55,645 nucleotides of DNA. Origin: Burkholderiales bacterium. Its GTDB lineage: Bacteria; Pseudomonadota; Gammaproteobacteria; Burkholderiales; Burkholderiaceae_C. Positions 27,894 through 36,529 of the stretch are shown here, piece after piece. The notes beneath the pieces are model-generated. The model saw only the letters and a program-made list of their open reading frames with translations, had not been told where the DNA came from and did not search any database. Each line of letters starts with the position of its first letter. Positions within the stretch are counted from its first letter, which is position 1. The DNA lies in contig JAGWLR010000010.1 in assembly GCA_028864885.1 (NCBI GenBank), positions 1 through 55,645 of the forward strand, written 5' to 3'. The position numbers and the translations under genes are program-made.

Positions 27894-28805
27894 TCACTGG
27901 ATGGGTGACGAATCCGCCTCGACCTGATCCAGCAGGGTGGCGAATTGTTGGGCCCAGGTGTGCACGTCACCGGGCCAACGTGCCGACAAGTATCGGCCAT
28001 CCTGTACCACCCAGGCTGGCCGACTGTCGCTTGCCCGGTCTCGGAACAAACCCGATGTCTTGCGCCAGTGATGGGGGGCGTGATCCGGCACATCGCAGAA
28101 ATCGGCGTCTCGGGCCAGGGACCGCTTGACCTCGGCTTCCACGCTCCAGTAGCCGGGTGGATCTGCTGGCCCTTCTTCGTAAGTGCGGTAGTAGGCGGGA
28201 TCCCAAAAGCGCGCGAACCAACGCGTGAGGTTCCAGGCTGAACGCTCCATGGCCCACGTCAGGGCAGTGGTGCGACGGCCATACAAGACCGACCGACCGG
28301 TGATGGCCGAGCGAGCGCGCGCGGCCAACAAGACGCCATGGCATACCGCCGCCACCGGGCGGTGCTGACCTTGTGGATCCCGATGATCGAAAAAGCTCGC
28401 CACCAGACTTTGCAGACAAGGGCTTTCCAGGTAAGTGCGCATGCCCTTGGCGTGTCCACCTGGCAAGACCAATGCGTCAAAAGGCTGTTGCGCGTGGCGA
28501 CTCGCCGCCTGGTCATAGCTGAAGGGCGACTGATAGCGCGCCGCTTGAATCATGGCGGCATGCGCTGCGCGCGCTGGCGCCTGCGCTCTCAGCATCCGGC
28601 CGATCAAGCGCACCCTTTTCAAGCCCGGCATCCAAGCCCAGGGATCGAGACCCTGGCCCGACAGCATCAGGGGATCAGCCTGCGCGGGCTGCCCATCCGG
28701 CGTGGCGAACCACACCGTGTGCCCGGCGTCGGTCAGGATCTGCCACGCCACCCCGGCTTCCGTGGGGTCGTAATCACGACCAGGCAAAGGCATCAAGATG
28801 TTCAT
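27894..28805 (-). CDS. DJ-1/PfpI-like glutamine-amidotransferase-fold protein
   Basis: A 303-residue protein of the DJ-1/PfpI superfamily. The nucleophile elbow is seen as AVCHGVLLAAR, and the preceding LVLPGGHAKGM carries the conserved glycine turn. It is longer than typical DJ-1 (about 190) and has extra C-terminal sequence with several Trp residues. Related proteins act as glyoxalases, chaperones, isocyanide hydratases or amidases; none can be chosen. The start overlaps the FAH-fold gene stop by four bases. Confidence 0.75.
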   Translation of the reverse strand: MNILMPLPGRDYDPTEAGVAWQILTDAGHTVWFATPDGQPAQADPLMLSGQGLDPWAWMPGLKRVRLIGRMLRAQAPARAAHAAMIQAARYQSPFSYDQAASRHAQQPFDALVLPGGHAKGMRTYLESPCLQSLVASFFDHRDPQGQHRPVAAVCHGVLLAARARSAITGRSVLYGRRTTALTWAMERSAWNLTRWFARFWDPAYYRTYEEGPADPPGYWSVEAEVKRSLARDADFCDVPDHAPHHWRKTSGLFRDRASDSRPAWVVQDGRYLSARWPGDVHTWAQQFATLLDQVEADSSPIQ

Positions 28806-29662
28806 GATGTGGCCTCCACCGTCAGCGTCAACTGCCCCAAGCCGGTGGCCTGCATCTGCACGGTGTCACGAGGATGCAAGAAGCGCGAAGTGCGTTGTTG
28901 CCCACGCCAAGCCGTCTGGATGGCTCGGGCGCGCGGCAACCATTGCCCGACCGCCTGTTTGAAACGCGACACCTGCAGGGCGATGCCGCCCGGGGTGCCA
29001 GTCAGGATGAGATCCCCTCGGCGCAAGAGGCCGTCTGGCGCGTGCTGTGCCACACACGCCAACAACTGCGCTGGCGATAAGCGCAGATCAGGCAGGCGCG
29101 CCCGCTGACGCAGTTGACCATTGACATGCGTCGTCAATTCAACATCAGGCCACATCTCTGCATGTGGCTGCGGCGGAACCCAAACGGCGTCCGCCACCGG
29201 CAGAAAGCCTGGAAAGCTCTTGGCTGCAGACCAGAATGGCAACGGCCGTGCGGCTTTCCAGCCAGCCATCTGGATGCTACGAACCGTCACGTCGTTCGCG
29301 AGAAAGTATCCCCAGCGAGGCAAGCGGCACCCGCCTCCGGCGCGCCAGTCCTCCAACATCAGCAGACCGATCTCGACTTCATAATCGAGCAGCAGGGGCA
29401 TGGGTACAGCAGCCAATCGGTCAGCCAGTGCAGGATCGAGCTGACGCAGGCAAGCACGAAGCGTGTCTTCATCCGGTGCCCTGATGACGGTGGCTCCCGG
29501 GCTGGGTTGGCATACCTTTTCGAACACCACTGGCGGGGTGCTCTGATGGGTCTCGCGGGCGTGCTCGGCATACGTCAAACCCATGGCCCAGACACGAGGC
29601 GCTGGGTTCAAGCCAGAGGGGAAAAGATCTTGCCAAGGTTGGGCGGGTCCTGGTGATGTCAT
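28802..29662 (-). CDS. Fumarylacetoacetate-hydrolase-fold enzyme
   Basis: A 286-residue member of the FAH superfamily (C-C bond hydrolases, decarboxylases, hydratases for keto acids). The metal ligands appear as LDYEVEIG and FLANDVTVR, and a C-terminal LILTGTPGGIAL segment is conserved. The N-terminal part is shorter and atypical compared with 2-keto-4-pentenoate hydratases. It is the first gene of a three-gene operon and diverges from a TetR regulator, with a palindrome between them. Confidence 0.82.
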   Translation of the reverse strand: MTSPGPAQPWQDLFPSGLNPAPRVWAMGLTYAEHARETHQSTPPVVFEKVCQPSPGATVIRAPDEDTLRACLRQLDPALADRLAAVPMPLLLDYEVEIGLLMLEDWRAGGGCRLPRWGYFLANDVTVRSIQMAGWKAARPLPFWSAAKSFPGFLPVADAVWVPPQPHAEMWPDVELTTHVNGQLRQRARLPDLRLSPAQLLACVAQHAPDGLLRRGDLILTGTPGGIALQVSRFKQAVGQWLPRARAIQTAWRGQQRTSRFLHPRDTVQMQATGLGQLTLTVEATS

Positions 29663-29699
29663 GCCAATCGCTTGCTGGGGAGATGGTGAACTGATATTG

Positions 29700-29713
29700 T
29701 GAGCAAAAGCTCA
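29700..29713. promoter_or_regulatory. Putative TetR operator, TGAGC-AAAA-GCTCA
   Basis: A perfect 14-base palindrome in the 75-base region between the divergent FAH-operon and TetR genes. Its position fits an operator for both directions. It also argues that the TetR protein starts at 29738 and not at the GTG at 29699, which would put the palindrome inside the coding region. Confidence 0.6.
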
Positions 29714-29737
29714 TTTTCAGCAACTCGCATTTTTCCC

Positions 29738-30361
29738 ATGCCTGCCGCTCGCTCCAACGTCCCTCGCAAACTGCCTCGGCAAGAGCGCTCACGCGCCACC
29801 GTGGACACCGTACTGGACGCCGCGGCTCACATTTTGGTGAACGATGGGTACGAGGGTTTCAACACCAACCGGGTGGCTGAGCGAGCGGGCGTCAGCATAG
29901 GCTCGCTCTACCAGTACTTCCCGAACAAGGCCGCTTTGCTCACTGCCTTGAGGCAACGCCATGCCCAAGAGATGAGTGAACTGGTCGGCGCGCGCACACA
30001 CGGTGCCGCCCAAGCCTCCTTGAAGCAGGCCATTGAACAAGTGGTGGCAGGCGTGATCGAGGCACATCGACTGCACCCGCGCCTGCACCAGGTGCTGGAG
30101 CAAGAAGTCCCCCGGCAAACACAACAAGCCAGCCCCACCGATTGGGAAGCTGGCTTGCGACTTCAATTGATGGGGCTATTGGCCCAGCACCGAGAGCAGC
30201 TCGCCGTGATCGATCTGTCGACCACCAGTCTGGTGTTGATTCGCCTGGTGGATGCGCTGGTTCACGCAGCCTTGATCCCCGATCCGCAAGGTGTGCCGGC
30301 CGCGGCCATCGAAGGCGAGATCAGTACAGTGGTGTGGCGCTACCTGACCGGGCGGCGCTGA
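29738..30361 (+). CDS. TetR-family regulator
   Basis: A 207-residue transcription regulator. The helix-turn-helix is at about 30-60 (TNRVAERAGVSIGSLYQYF), preceded by RQERSRATVDTVLDAA. The C-terminal ligand domain is diverged, as usual. It is divergent from the FAH/DJ-1/alpha-hydroxyacid dehydrogenase operon and is probably its local repressor, also acting on itself through the palindrome at 29700-29713. The effector is unknown. Confidence 0.88.
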   Translation: MPAARSNVPRKLPRQERSRATVDTVLDAAAHILVNDGYEGFNTNRVAERAGVSIGSLYQYFPNKAALLTALRQRHAQEMSELVGARTHGAAQASLKQAIEQVVAGVIEAHRLHPRLHQVLEQEVPRQTQQASPTDWEAGLRLQLMGLLAQHREQLAVIDLSTTSLVLIRLVDALVHAALIPDPQGVPAAAIEGEISTVVWRYLTGRR

Positions 30362-30363
30362 AC

Positions 30364-31635
30364 TCAGCGCAGATTACCGGTATGGCCCAGGGAGTAACGT
30401 CCTGGCAGAGGCCACACTGTCAAACCATGCGGCTCCATGCCGACTTTGATCTCACGCATTTGCCCGTTGGTGGTGTCAATCCGATAGACCACGTCATCGA
30501 AGCGACCAGATAACCACAACCAGCGGCCGTCGGCGCTGACGTTACCCATGTCGGGGCTGCCGCCGCCCGGCACCGGCCACTGCGCCACCACCTTTTCGGT
30601 GGCGAAGTCGATCACAGAGACACTGCCCTTGCCGTGTCTGGGCCCGTGAATCTTGTGCGAACCGCGGTTGGCCGCATACAAGCTCTTGCCGTCGCGGCTG
30701 GGATACAGGCCGTGGGTCGCGACCCCGGTGGGGATGAAACCCACCTCCTGGAAGGCATCGCCGTCGATCACGTGCACGCCATCGGCCTCCATGTCGGCCA
30801 CGAAAAAGCGCTTACCGTTGGGTGACACCCGCACATCCTGCGGCATGCCTTTGCGTGACGTGCAGATTTCACTGGCCACGGGGCCCGCCAGAGACGGCAC
30901 CTCTTTGAAGCGCGTCTTGGGCATCTTCAGCTTCAGATAGCCCACCACCGAGCGGTGCACCAGATCGATCTTGGCAATGCTGCCATCGAACTCGCAAGTG
31001 AAGATGGCATAGCGACCATCTATCGAAAAATCGGCGTGGTTGATCCCGCCACACTGGGGCACCTCGATGGCGTACTGCATGGCCATGGTCTTGGGATCAC
31101 GAAAATCCAGGCGATGACGCGCCTCGGCCACCACGATGGCCGACTTGCCGTCCGGCGTGAAGTACAGGTTGTAGGGGTCGTCCACCGGCACAGCTTGACC
31201 CGGTTTGCCAGTACGCGGATCAATGGGGGTCAGGCTGCCCGATTGGCGACGCTCGGCATTGTTAGCCACCCACAGCGTGCGCAGATCCCACGAGGGCACG
31301 ATGTGCTGGGGAGACTCGCCAACCTTGAAGCGATCGACCACCTTCATGGTTTCGGGATCAATGACCGAGACGTCGTCAGAGCGCAGATTGGGCACATACA
31401 CCCGCACCAGATCCCCTTTCAGGGCGGGGCTGACTTTGCCAGGCGCCGTTTCGCTGTAAAGGTTGCGCGGATCCAGCACCGGCGGCATGCCCGCCACCGT
31501 GGCCACGGGTGCCGTGGCACCCCCCGGTTGGGCTGCCGGCGCAGAAACTGCTGACCGAACGAAAGCGTGCGGCGCCAGCCACGCCGCAACGGCGGCCACG
31601 CCGCCCAGAATCAGCACTCGAACTGTTGTCTTCAT
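30364..31635 (-). CDS. Exported YVTN/YncE-type beta-propeller protein
   Basis: A 423-residue secreted protein. A signal peptide occupies about 1-35. The rest is a seven-bladed propeller of YncE/cytochrome-d1 type, with repeated blade strands such as RSDDVSVIDPETMKV, NGKRFFVADMEADGVHVID and GKGSVSVIDFATEKVV. No c-type haem motif (CxxCH) is seen, so it is not an electron carrier by itself. The start at 31635 is preferred over a GTG at 31662 because it gives a normal signal peptide. It directly follows the exported creatininase gene. Confidence 0.8.
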   Translation of the reverse strand: MKTTVRVLILGGVAAVAAWLAPHAFVRSAVSAPAAQPGGATAPVATVAGMPPVLDPRNLYSETAPGKVSPALKGDLVRVYVPNLRSDDVSVIDPETMKVVDRFKVGESPQHIVPSWDLRTLWVANNAERRQSGSLTPIDPRTGKPGQAVPVDDPYNLYFTPDGKSAIVVAEARHRLDFRDPKTMAMQYAIEVPQCGGINHADFSIDGRYAIFTCEFDGSIAKIDLVHRSVVGYLKLKMPKTRFKEVPSLAGPVASEICTSRKGMPQDVRVSPNGKRFFVADMEADGVHVIDGDAFQEVGFIPTGVATHGLYPSRDGKSLYAANRGSHKIHGPRHGKGSVSVIDFATEKVVAQWPVPGGGSPDMGNVSADGRWLWLSGRFDDVVYRIDTTNGQMREIKVGMEPHGLTVWPLPGRYSLGHTGNLR

Positions 31636-31662
31636 GAAAGTCTTGGTGTGTGGGGCCAGCAC

Positions 31663-32496
31663 TCAGTGGCTGCCAGCCAACTCCCTGATGGCTTCAACGG
31701 ATGAGGCCACGATTCGGTGGACACCCATTTGCCCCAGATCAGCCGTTGCGCGGCGCGGATCACCATAAACCCCCTCAGATGGGGTCCAGGGGCGGCTTGC
31801 ACGCAGGGCCTCCTGGCGCACCGACTGCGGATCAACGGCCAGGCTCAGCGAGGTGTCGGCCAGGCCGGCATGGGTGCCGATTTCGGCCTCGCTGTGGCCC
31901 TTGGTTTTGAGATCGGCCACATAGCCCTGCTGGGTGACGTCATAGTAGGTGCGCAATGCCACCACCCTGGCCGAGCCGAGCTTGGCCCCAGGCTGACTCA
32001 ATTTGGCCGCCACCCGCGCCTCGCTTTTTTGATAGCCACCGTGATCGCCGAGGAACACCACGGTACGAAACCCGTGTTGAATCAGGCTGCGCGCGGCCCC
32101 CTCCAACATGCCTTCAAAGGCGCTGTCGGGGATGGAAATGGTTCCGGTGAAGCGCATGTGGGCAGCTGGCGGCCGGATCGACCCTTCTGGCACGTAGCTG
32201 ATCACCGGGGCCACCACGGCGTCACCCAGTTGCCGGGCAATCATGCCGGCCAGCGCACGCGCCCGGGCATTGTGCTTGCCCAAGGTCATGACTGGCCCGT
32301 TCTGCTCGGTCCCACCAATCGGGATCAACGCAATCGTGGCCCCCTGTGCGATGCGATCGCGCAATTCTGGCGAGGTCATGTCTTCCAGGTAGACCGAGGC
32401 TGGCGCCGACGTCGCGGCCCAGGTGCAACTCGACACCGCCCACCCCAACAAGAGGCTGGCCATGCCACGCCGCCACATCACCTTGATTGTTGCCAC
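31663..32496 (-). CDS. Exported creatininase-family amidohydrolase
   Basis: A 277-residue protein of the creatininase superfamily, with a signal peptide at about 1-28. The metal and catalytic residues are visible: IGGTEQNGP, GKHNARA, FLGDHGG and GTHAGLADTS. Family members hydrolyse creatinine, formylated intermediates or act in redox-cofactor maturation such as mycofactocin (MftE). Most are cytoplasmic, so export is unusual. The start is a GTG at 32496 with GGAGG five bases upstream. It sits directly before the beta-propeller gene. Confidence 0.82.
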   Translation of the reverse strand: MATIKVMWRRGMASLLLGWAVSSCTWAATSAPASVYLEDMTSPELRDRIAQGATIALIPIGGTEQNGPVMTLGKHNARARALAGMIARQLGDAVVAPVISYVPEGSIRPPAAHMRFTGTISIPDSAFEGMLEGAARSLIQHGFRTVVFLGDHGGYQKSEARVAAKLSQPGAKLGSARVVALRTYYDVTQQGYVADLKTKGHSEAEIGTHAGLADTSLSLAVDPQSVRQEALRASRPWTPSEGVYGDPRRATADLGQMGVHRIVASSVEAIRELAGSH

Positions 32497-32534
32497 CTTC
32501 GCCTCCTAACGTTTGCGCAAGGTCGGCAGTGTAA

Positions 32535-32837
32535 TCAAGCCCGCATGTCGAGCAGGAATCCCGTCATCTGATCTTGCGTCTTGATGACTTTCAAGTTGGC
32601 GATGTACTCGTAACTCGCGGCCTTGTGTTGCACCAGGTCGTTGGCCAGTGCATCGCCCTCGGCAGCCGAAAAGCTCAGGGTGGTTTTGACCCCACCCAGG
32701 GCGGCCTCGGCGGCTTGAGACACTTGCTGACGCCGGAAATGGGCCGTCTGCACGTTGGCAACGTTGTGAGCCGCGACATCCATGCGAAGGGAGGCCGCGT
32801 TGACGCCCGTGAGGGCGATGGCAGAAGCTGAGCTCAT
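32535..32837 (-). CDS. Short flagellar rod/hook-like protein
   Basis: A 100-residue protein that joins the two conserved ends of flagellar rod and hook proteins. The N-terminal motif GVNAASLRMDVAAHNVAN matches the helical D0 start of FlgB/FlgC/FlgG-type proteins. The C-terminal part (ANDLVQHKAASYEYIANL, then VIKTQDQMTGFLLDM) matches the FlgC-like end. The usual central domains are missing. No other flagellar gene is in the window. It may be a minimal axial component or an orphan derivative. Confidence 0.75.
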   Translation of the reverse strand: MSSASAIALTGVNAASLRMDVAAHNVANVQTAHFRRQQVSQAAEAALGGVKTTLSFSAAEGDALANDLVQHKAASYEYIANLKVIKTQDQMTGFLLDMRA

Positions 32838-32839
32838 GA

Positions 32840-32851
32840 TGGATCACCTCC
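32840..32851 (-). promoter_or_regulatory. Unusually long Shine-Dalgarno sequence
   Basis: On the minus strand GGAGGTGATCCA precedes the rod-like gene's ATG at 32837. It is complementary over twelve bases to the standard 3' tail of 16S rRNA (TGGATCACCTCC). Most ribosome sites pair over four to six bases, so this gene may be translated very efficiently or be sensitive to mRNA structure. Confidence 0.6.
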
Positions 32852-33009
32852 ATACCGGTTTTCGTCCGCCCTAACCTGAGCTTGAGCGCCCACCGGGCCG
32901 CCACGCGTACAAACCGGTGCCAAATCACAACTCCTGCACAAGATGGGCCTGACACCTATCGCAACGGCAGCCTCAGACCTACAATTTCTTCAAACCTCAA
33001 GGCTTTGAC

Positions 33010-33279
33010 ATGGACACCCAAAAAATCAAACAGACCCTGCAACAGTTGCATGCCCAACTGGAGGCAGGTGATCGCCCCGATCCCGAACTGCGCGCGTTGC
33101 TGCAAACCCTGGCTCAAGACATCCACCAGGCGTTGGATACCGACCAGCCCGCAACCGACGAAGACGACACCCTGGAAGACCGGGCCCGCGAAATCTCGGC
33201 CAAGTTTGCCGCGCAGCACCCTTATCTGGAAGCCACGCTGCGTGATTTGATGGACGGTTTGGGCAAGATCGGTATCTGA
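33010..33279 (+). CDS. DUF4404 family protein
   Basis: An 89-residue acidic, mostly helical protein. It begins with KIKQTLQQLHAQLEAG and ends with the HPYLEATLRDLMDGLGKIGI-like segment that is typical of DUF4404. The function of the family is unknown. AAGG lies before the ATG. It stands alone between the divergent rod-like gene and the alkyl-DHAP-synthase-like operon. Confidence 0.8.
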   Translation: MDTQKIKQTLQQLHAQLEAGDRPDPELRALLQTLAQDIHQALDTDQPATDEDDTLEDRAREISAKFAAQHPYLEATLRDLMDGLGKIGI

Positions 33280-33377
33280 TTGCAGGGCTCTGGCACCCTG
33301 ACGTCATTTGTCAATCATCGGCCGTTTGAAATCGGCAAGATGCGCGCATTGACGATCAGACCAAGAGCACTGCCATC

Positions 33378-34979
33378 ATGCGACGCTGGAACGGCTGGGG
33401 CGACACCCACAACTCCGAACCCCTGAAACCCGAGGCCCTGGCCTTTCTGCGCGAGGCCATCGGCCCGGCCACGCCGCCTACCGATGCCAGTTGGGACCAG
33501 GCCCTGGCCCAAGTGGCGCAGCAACCCTCCCGACTGCCCCTCCACCCCCAGATCGACGCGAGTGCCGAAGCTCGCCTGCGTGCCAGCTTTGGTCAATCGG
33601 CCTGGGATTGGCTGCGCCTGCGCTTTGGTGTGCTGGGCCGCGTCACTGACGGTGTGGCTTTCCCTGAGACCACGCAGGATGTACGCGATCTGTTGAGCTG
33701 GGCCAAGCAACACGGCGTGCACGTATTGCCCTGCGGCGGCGCCACCAGTGTGGCGGGGCACCTCACCCCTGTGGGCGACAAGCCGGTGCTGACCCTGAAT
33801 CTGACGCGCATGATGCGTCTGGTCGCGCTCGATCCGGTTTCGCAAATTGCCACCTTCGAAGCCGGTGTGACCGGCCCCGATCTCGAATCCCAACTGCGAG
33901 CCCAGGGCTTCACCTTGGGCCACTTCCCGCAGAGCTTTGAGCTGTCCACCCTGGGCGGCTGGATCGTGACCCGCTCATCGGGCCAGCAATCGGCACGCTA
34001 TGGGCGCATCGAAGCGATGTTTGCTGGCGGCACCCTGGTCACTCCCGATGCCACCGTGATGTTGCCCACCTTCCCCGCCTCGGCAGCGGGCCCAGACCTG
34101 CGCGAGTGGATCATGGGATCAGAAGGTCGCTTTGGCGTGTTGACCGAGGCCAAGGTACGCGTGACCCGCCTGCCCGAACAGGAAGACTTCATCGGGGTGT
34201 TCTTCCCCTCCTGGGAACTGGCCCAGAAAGCGGTGCGAGAACTGGGCCAAGCGCGCCTGGGGCTGTCGATGCTGCGGCTATCCAACCCGGTGGAAACCTT
34301 CACCACTTTGAAGATGGCCGGGCACGCCAACGCCATCGGCTGGCTGGAACGTTATCTGGCCCTCCGCGGCGTGCGACAGAACAAGTGCCTGATGATGATG
34401 GGCCTGACCGGCAGCCGCGCGCACGTCAGCGCCATGAAACGGTTGGCCTTCGACATCATCCGTGCCAACCGCGGGGTGTCCACCGGCACGGTGCTGGGCC
34501 AGAAATGGGCCGCCAAGCGATTCCAGAACGTGTACCTGCGCAACAGCCTGTGGGAAGCGGGCTACGCGGTCGACACGATGGAAACCGCCTGCGACTGGCC
34601 CCGCGTGACCGCGATGATGAACGCCATGGAAGAGGCCGGCCGCCAAGCCATGGCTGCCCATGGCGAGAAAACCCATTGCTACACCCACCTCTCACACGTC
34701 TACCCGCAGGGGTCGAGCGTGTACTCCACCTTCGTCTACCGCATCGGGTCGGACTACGACAGTGCCCTGGCTCGCTGGCAAGCGTTGAAGACGTCCATCG
34801 GCGATGCGATTGCCGCACACGGCGGCACCATCACTCACCAACATGGCGTGGGCAAAGACCATGCACCGTGGTTCTTGCGTGAAAAGGGCCCCGCCAGCGT
34901 GGCTGCGATCGGGGCGGTCATGCACGAATGGGATGAGCAGGGTGTGATGGCGCCGGGCAATCTGCTGGGCGACGCCTGA
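33378..34979 (+). CDS. FAD-binding oxidase, alkyl-dihydroxyacetonephosphate-synthase-like
   Basis: A 533-residue flavoenzyme of the VAO/PCMH fold. The N-terminus RRWNGWGD is typical of the AGPS-like subgroup. The FAD pyrophosphate loop reads LPCGGATSVAGHL, followed by the ELSTLGGWIVTRSSGQQS region. AGPS swaps the acyl of acyl-DHAP for a fatty alcohol. Near the end the AGPS His-His-His tract reads THQHGVG (residues 486-492), with Gln in the middle place. So the enzyme may be a true AGPS or a related oxidase. It overlaps the next start by one base and heads an operon with GlpD-like and FGGY-kinase genes. Confidence 0.8.
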   Translation: MRRWNGWGDTHNSEPLKPEALAFLREAIGPATPPTDASWDQALAQVAQQPSRLPLHPQIDASAEARLRASFGQSAWDWLRLRFGVLGRVTDGVAFPETTQDVRDLLSWAKQHGVHVLPCGGATSVAGHLTPVGDKPVLTLNLTRMMRLVALDPVSQIATFEAGVTGPDLESQLRAQGFTLGHFPQSFELSTLGGWIVTRSSGQQSARYGRIEAMFAGGTLVTPDATVMLPTFPASAAGPDLREWIMGSEGRFGVLTEAKVRVTRLPEQEDFIGVFFPSWELAQKAVRELGQARLGLSMLRLSNPVETFTTLKMAGHANAIGWLERYLALRGVRQNKCLMMMGLTGSRAHVSAMKRLAFDIIRANRGVSTGTVLGQKWAAKRFQNVYLRNSLWEAGYAVDTMETACDWPRVTAMMNAMEEAGRQAMAAHGEKTHCYTHLSHVYPQGSSVYSTFVYRIGSDYDSALARWQALKTSIGDAIAAHGGTITHQHGVGKDHAPWFLREKGPASVAAIGAVMHEWDEQGVMAPGNLLGDA

Positions 34980-36529
34980 TGAGTGACTCGGTCGACATCC
35001 TGGTCATCGGCGGCGGCATCACTGGGGCGGGCATCGCGCTGGAAGCCGCTCGGCGCGGGGCTTCCGTGTTGCTGGTGGAGCAGAAGGACTTTGCCTGGGG
35101 CACTTCCTCGCGCTCATCCAAGCTGGTGCATGGCGGCCTGCGCTATCTGCGCGAAGGGGCCATCGGTTTGACGCGGGAATCGGTGCTGGAGCGCCGCCAA
35201 CTGCTGCACGACGCGCCCGGCCTGGTCGAGCCACAACGCTTTCTGATCGGCCATTACCGAGGGCGCTCACCGGGTCAAGCCCTGATGCGGCTCGGCCTGG
35301 CGGTGTACGACCTACTGGGTGGCGAGCGTCACCGTCACGCGGTCGATGCCGCCGGTTACGCGCAACTGGCCCCTCATACGCGACAGGACGGACTGCTTTC
35401 GGGATCGGGTTACCTGGATGCCAAAACCGACGATGCCCGTCTGGTTTGGCGTGTGTTGGAGGAAGCCCGGTCGCATGGAGCCCAGATTCGCAACTACACC
35501 CAGGTCGATCAACTGATCCTTGAGCAAGGCCGCGTCCGGGGGGCCCATCTGCGAGGCGAAGATGGGCAGACCGCAGACGTTCGCGCACGCTGCGTGATCA
35601 GTGCCACCGGCGTGTGGGCCGATCGCCTGCGCCAGAGTCTTGGGCAAGCGCCCAAGCTCAGGCCCCTGCGCGGCAGCCATCTGCTGATCCCCTTGTGGCG
35701 ATTGCCAGTGGCGCAGTCGATCAGCCTGTTTCATCCGCGAGATGGCCGCCCGGTGTTTGCCTACCCCTGGGAAGGCATGGCCCTGGTGGGCACCACCGAC
35801 ATCGACCACCCGCATGATCTGAATCAGGAACCAGGCATCACCTCGGACGAAATTCAATACCTGCTGGAGGCGGTACAACACACCTGCCCTCACCTTAACA
35901 TTGAGGTGAAGGATGTCGTATCGACCTATGCTGGCGTGCGACCCGTCGTGTCCAGCGGCGCGGCCGATCCATCCAAGGAGACGCGAGACCACATCGTGCT
36001 CAACGAACAAGGCCTGATCACCGTGACCGGGGGCAAGCTGACCACCTTCCGCGCCATTGCGCTGGATACTTTGAAACACGCCGCCAAGGCCCACCCTGAA
36101 TTGGGCCTGAAGTGGGATGAGCACCCCATCCTGTCTCCCAACCCAGCGGGCCCGACGCTGTTGAAGCTGGAACCCGTGGAGCAGGAACGGCTGCTGGGGC
36201 GCTACGGCGCCCGTGCCGAATCCTTCGTCGCCAGTGCCGACCCACGCGATTGCGTGGCCATGGCCGGCACCCGCATCTGGTGGTCCGAATTGGCCTGGAT
36301 TGCCCATCATGAATCGGTGCGCCATCTGGATGACTTGCTGCTGCGCCGCACCCGCCTGGGTCTGATCCTGCCAAGAGGGGCACAAGACCTGCTGCCTCAA
36401 ATCAAGCATCGCGTTCAACCCGCGCTGCAATGGGATGAGGCCCGATGGGAGCACGAATGCGCCCGTTACGCCGAACTGATCGCCCGCTGCTACAGCCTGC
36501 CCTCTTCCCTCAAGGAGCGTCGCGCATGA
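34979..36529 (+). CDS. Glycerol-3-phosphate dehydrogenase/oxidase, GlpD family
   Basis: A 516-residue FAD enzyme converting glycerol-3-phosphate to DHAP with electrons passing to quinone. It begins with the dinucleotide site VIGGGITGAGIALEAARRG, and GTSSRSSKLVHGGLRYL is the GlpD signature. The C-terminal part contains the GGKLTTFR motif. It sits between the AGPS-like gene and an FGGY kinase, with overlapping starts and stops (TGATG at 34977, ATGA at 36526). It could supply DHAP from a phosphorylated polyol for the upstream enzyme or simply serve catabolism. Confidence 0.88.
   Translation: MSDSVDILVIGGGITGAGIALEAARRGASVLLVEQKDFAWGTSSRSSKLVHGGLRYLREGAIGLTRESVLERRQLLHDAPGLVEPQRFLIGHYRGRSPGQALMRLGLAVYDLLGGERHRHAVDAAGYAQLAPHTRQDGLLSGSGYLDAKTDDARLVWRVLEEARSHGAQIRNYTQVDQLILEQGRVRGAHLRGEDGQTADVRARCVISATGVWADRLRQSLGQAPKLRPLRGSHLLIPLWRLPVAQSISLFHPRDGRPVFAYPWEGMALVGTTDIDHPHDLNQEPGITSDEIQYLLEAVQHTCPHLNIEVKDVVSTYAGVRPVVSSGAADPSKETRDHIVLNEQGLITVTGGKLTTFRAIALDTLKHAAKAHPELGLKWDEHPILSPNPAGPTLLKLEPVEQERLLGRYGARAESFVASADPRDCVAMAGTRIWWSELAWIAHHESVRHLDDLLLRRTRLGLILPRGAQDLLPQIKHRVQPALQWDEARWEHECARYAELIARCYSLPSSLKERRA

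Noticed and set aside
29699-29737. GTG start for the TetR gene
   Set aside because: It would put the operator-like palindrome in the coding region, and the family alignment begins after the ATG at 29738.
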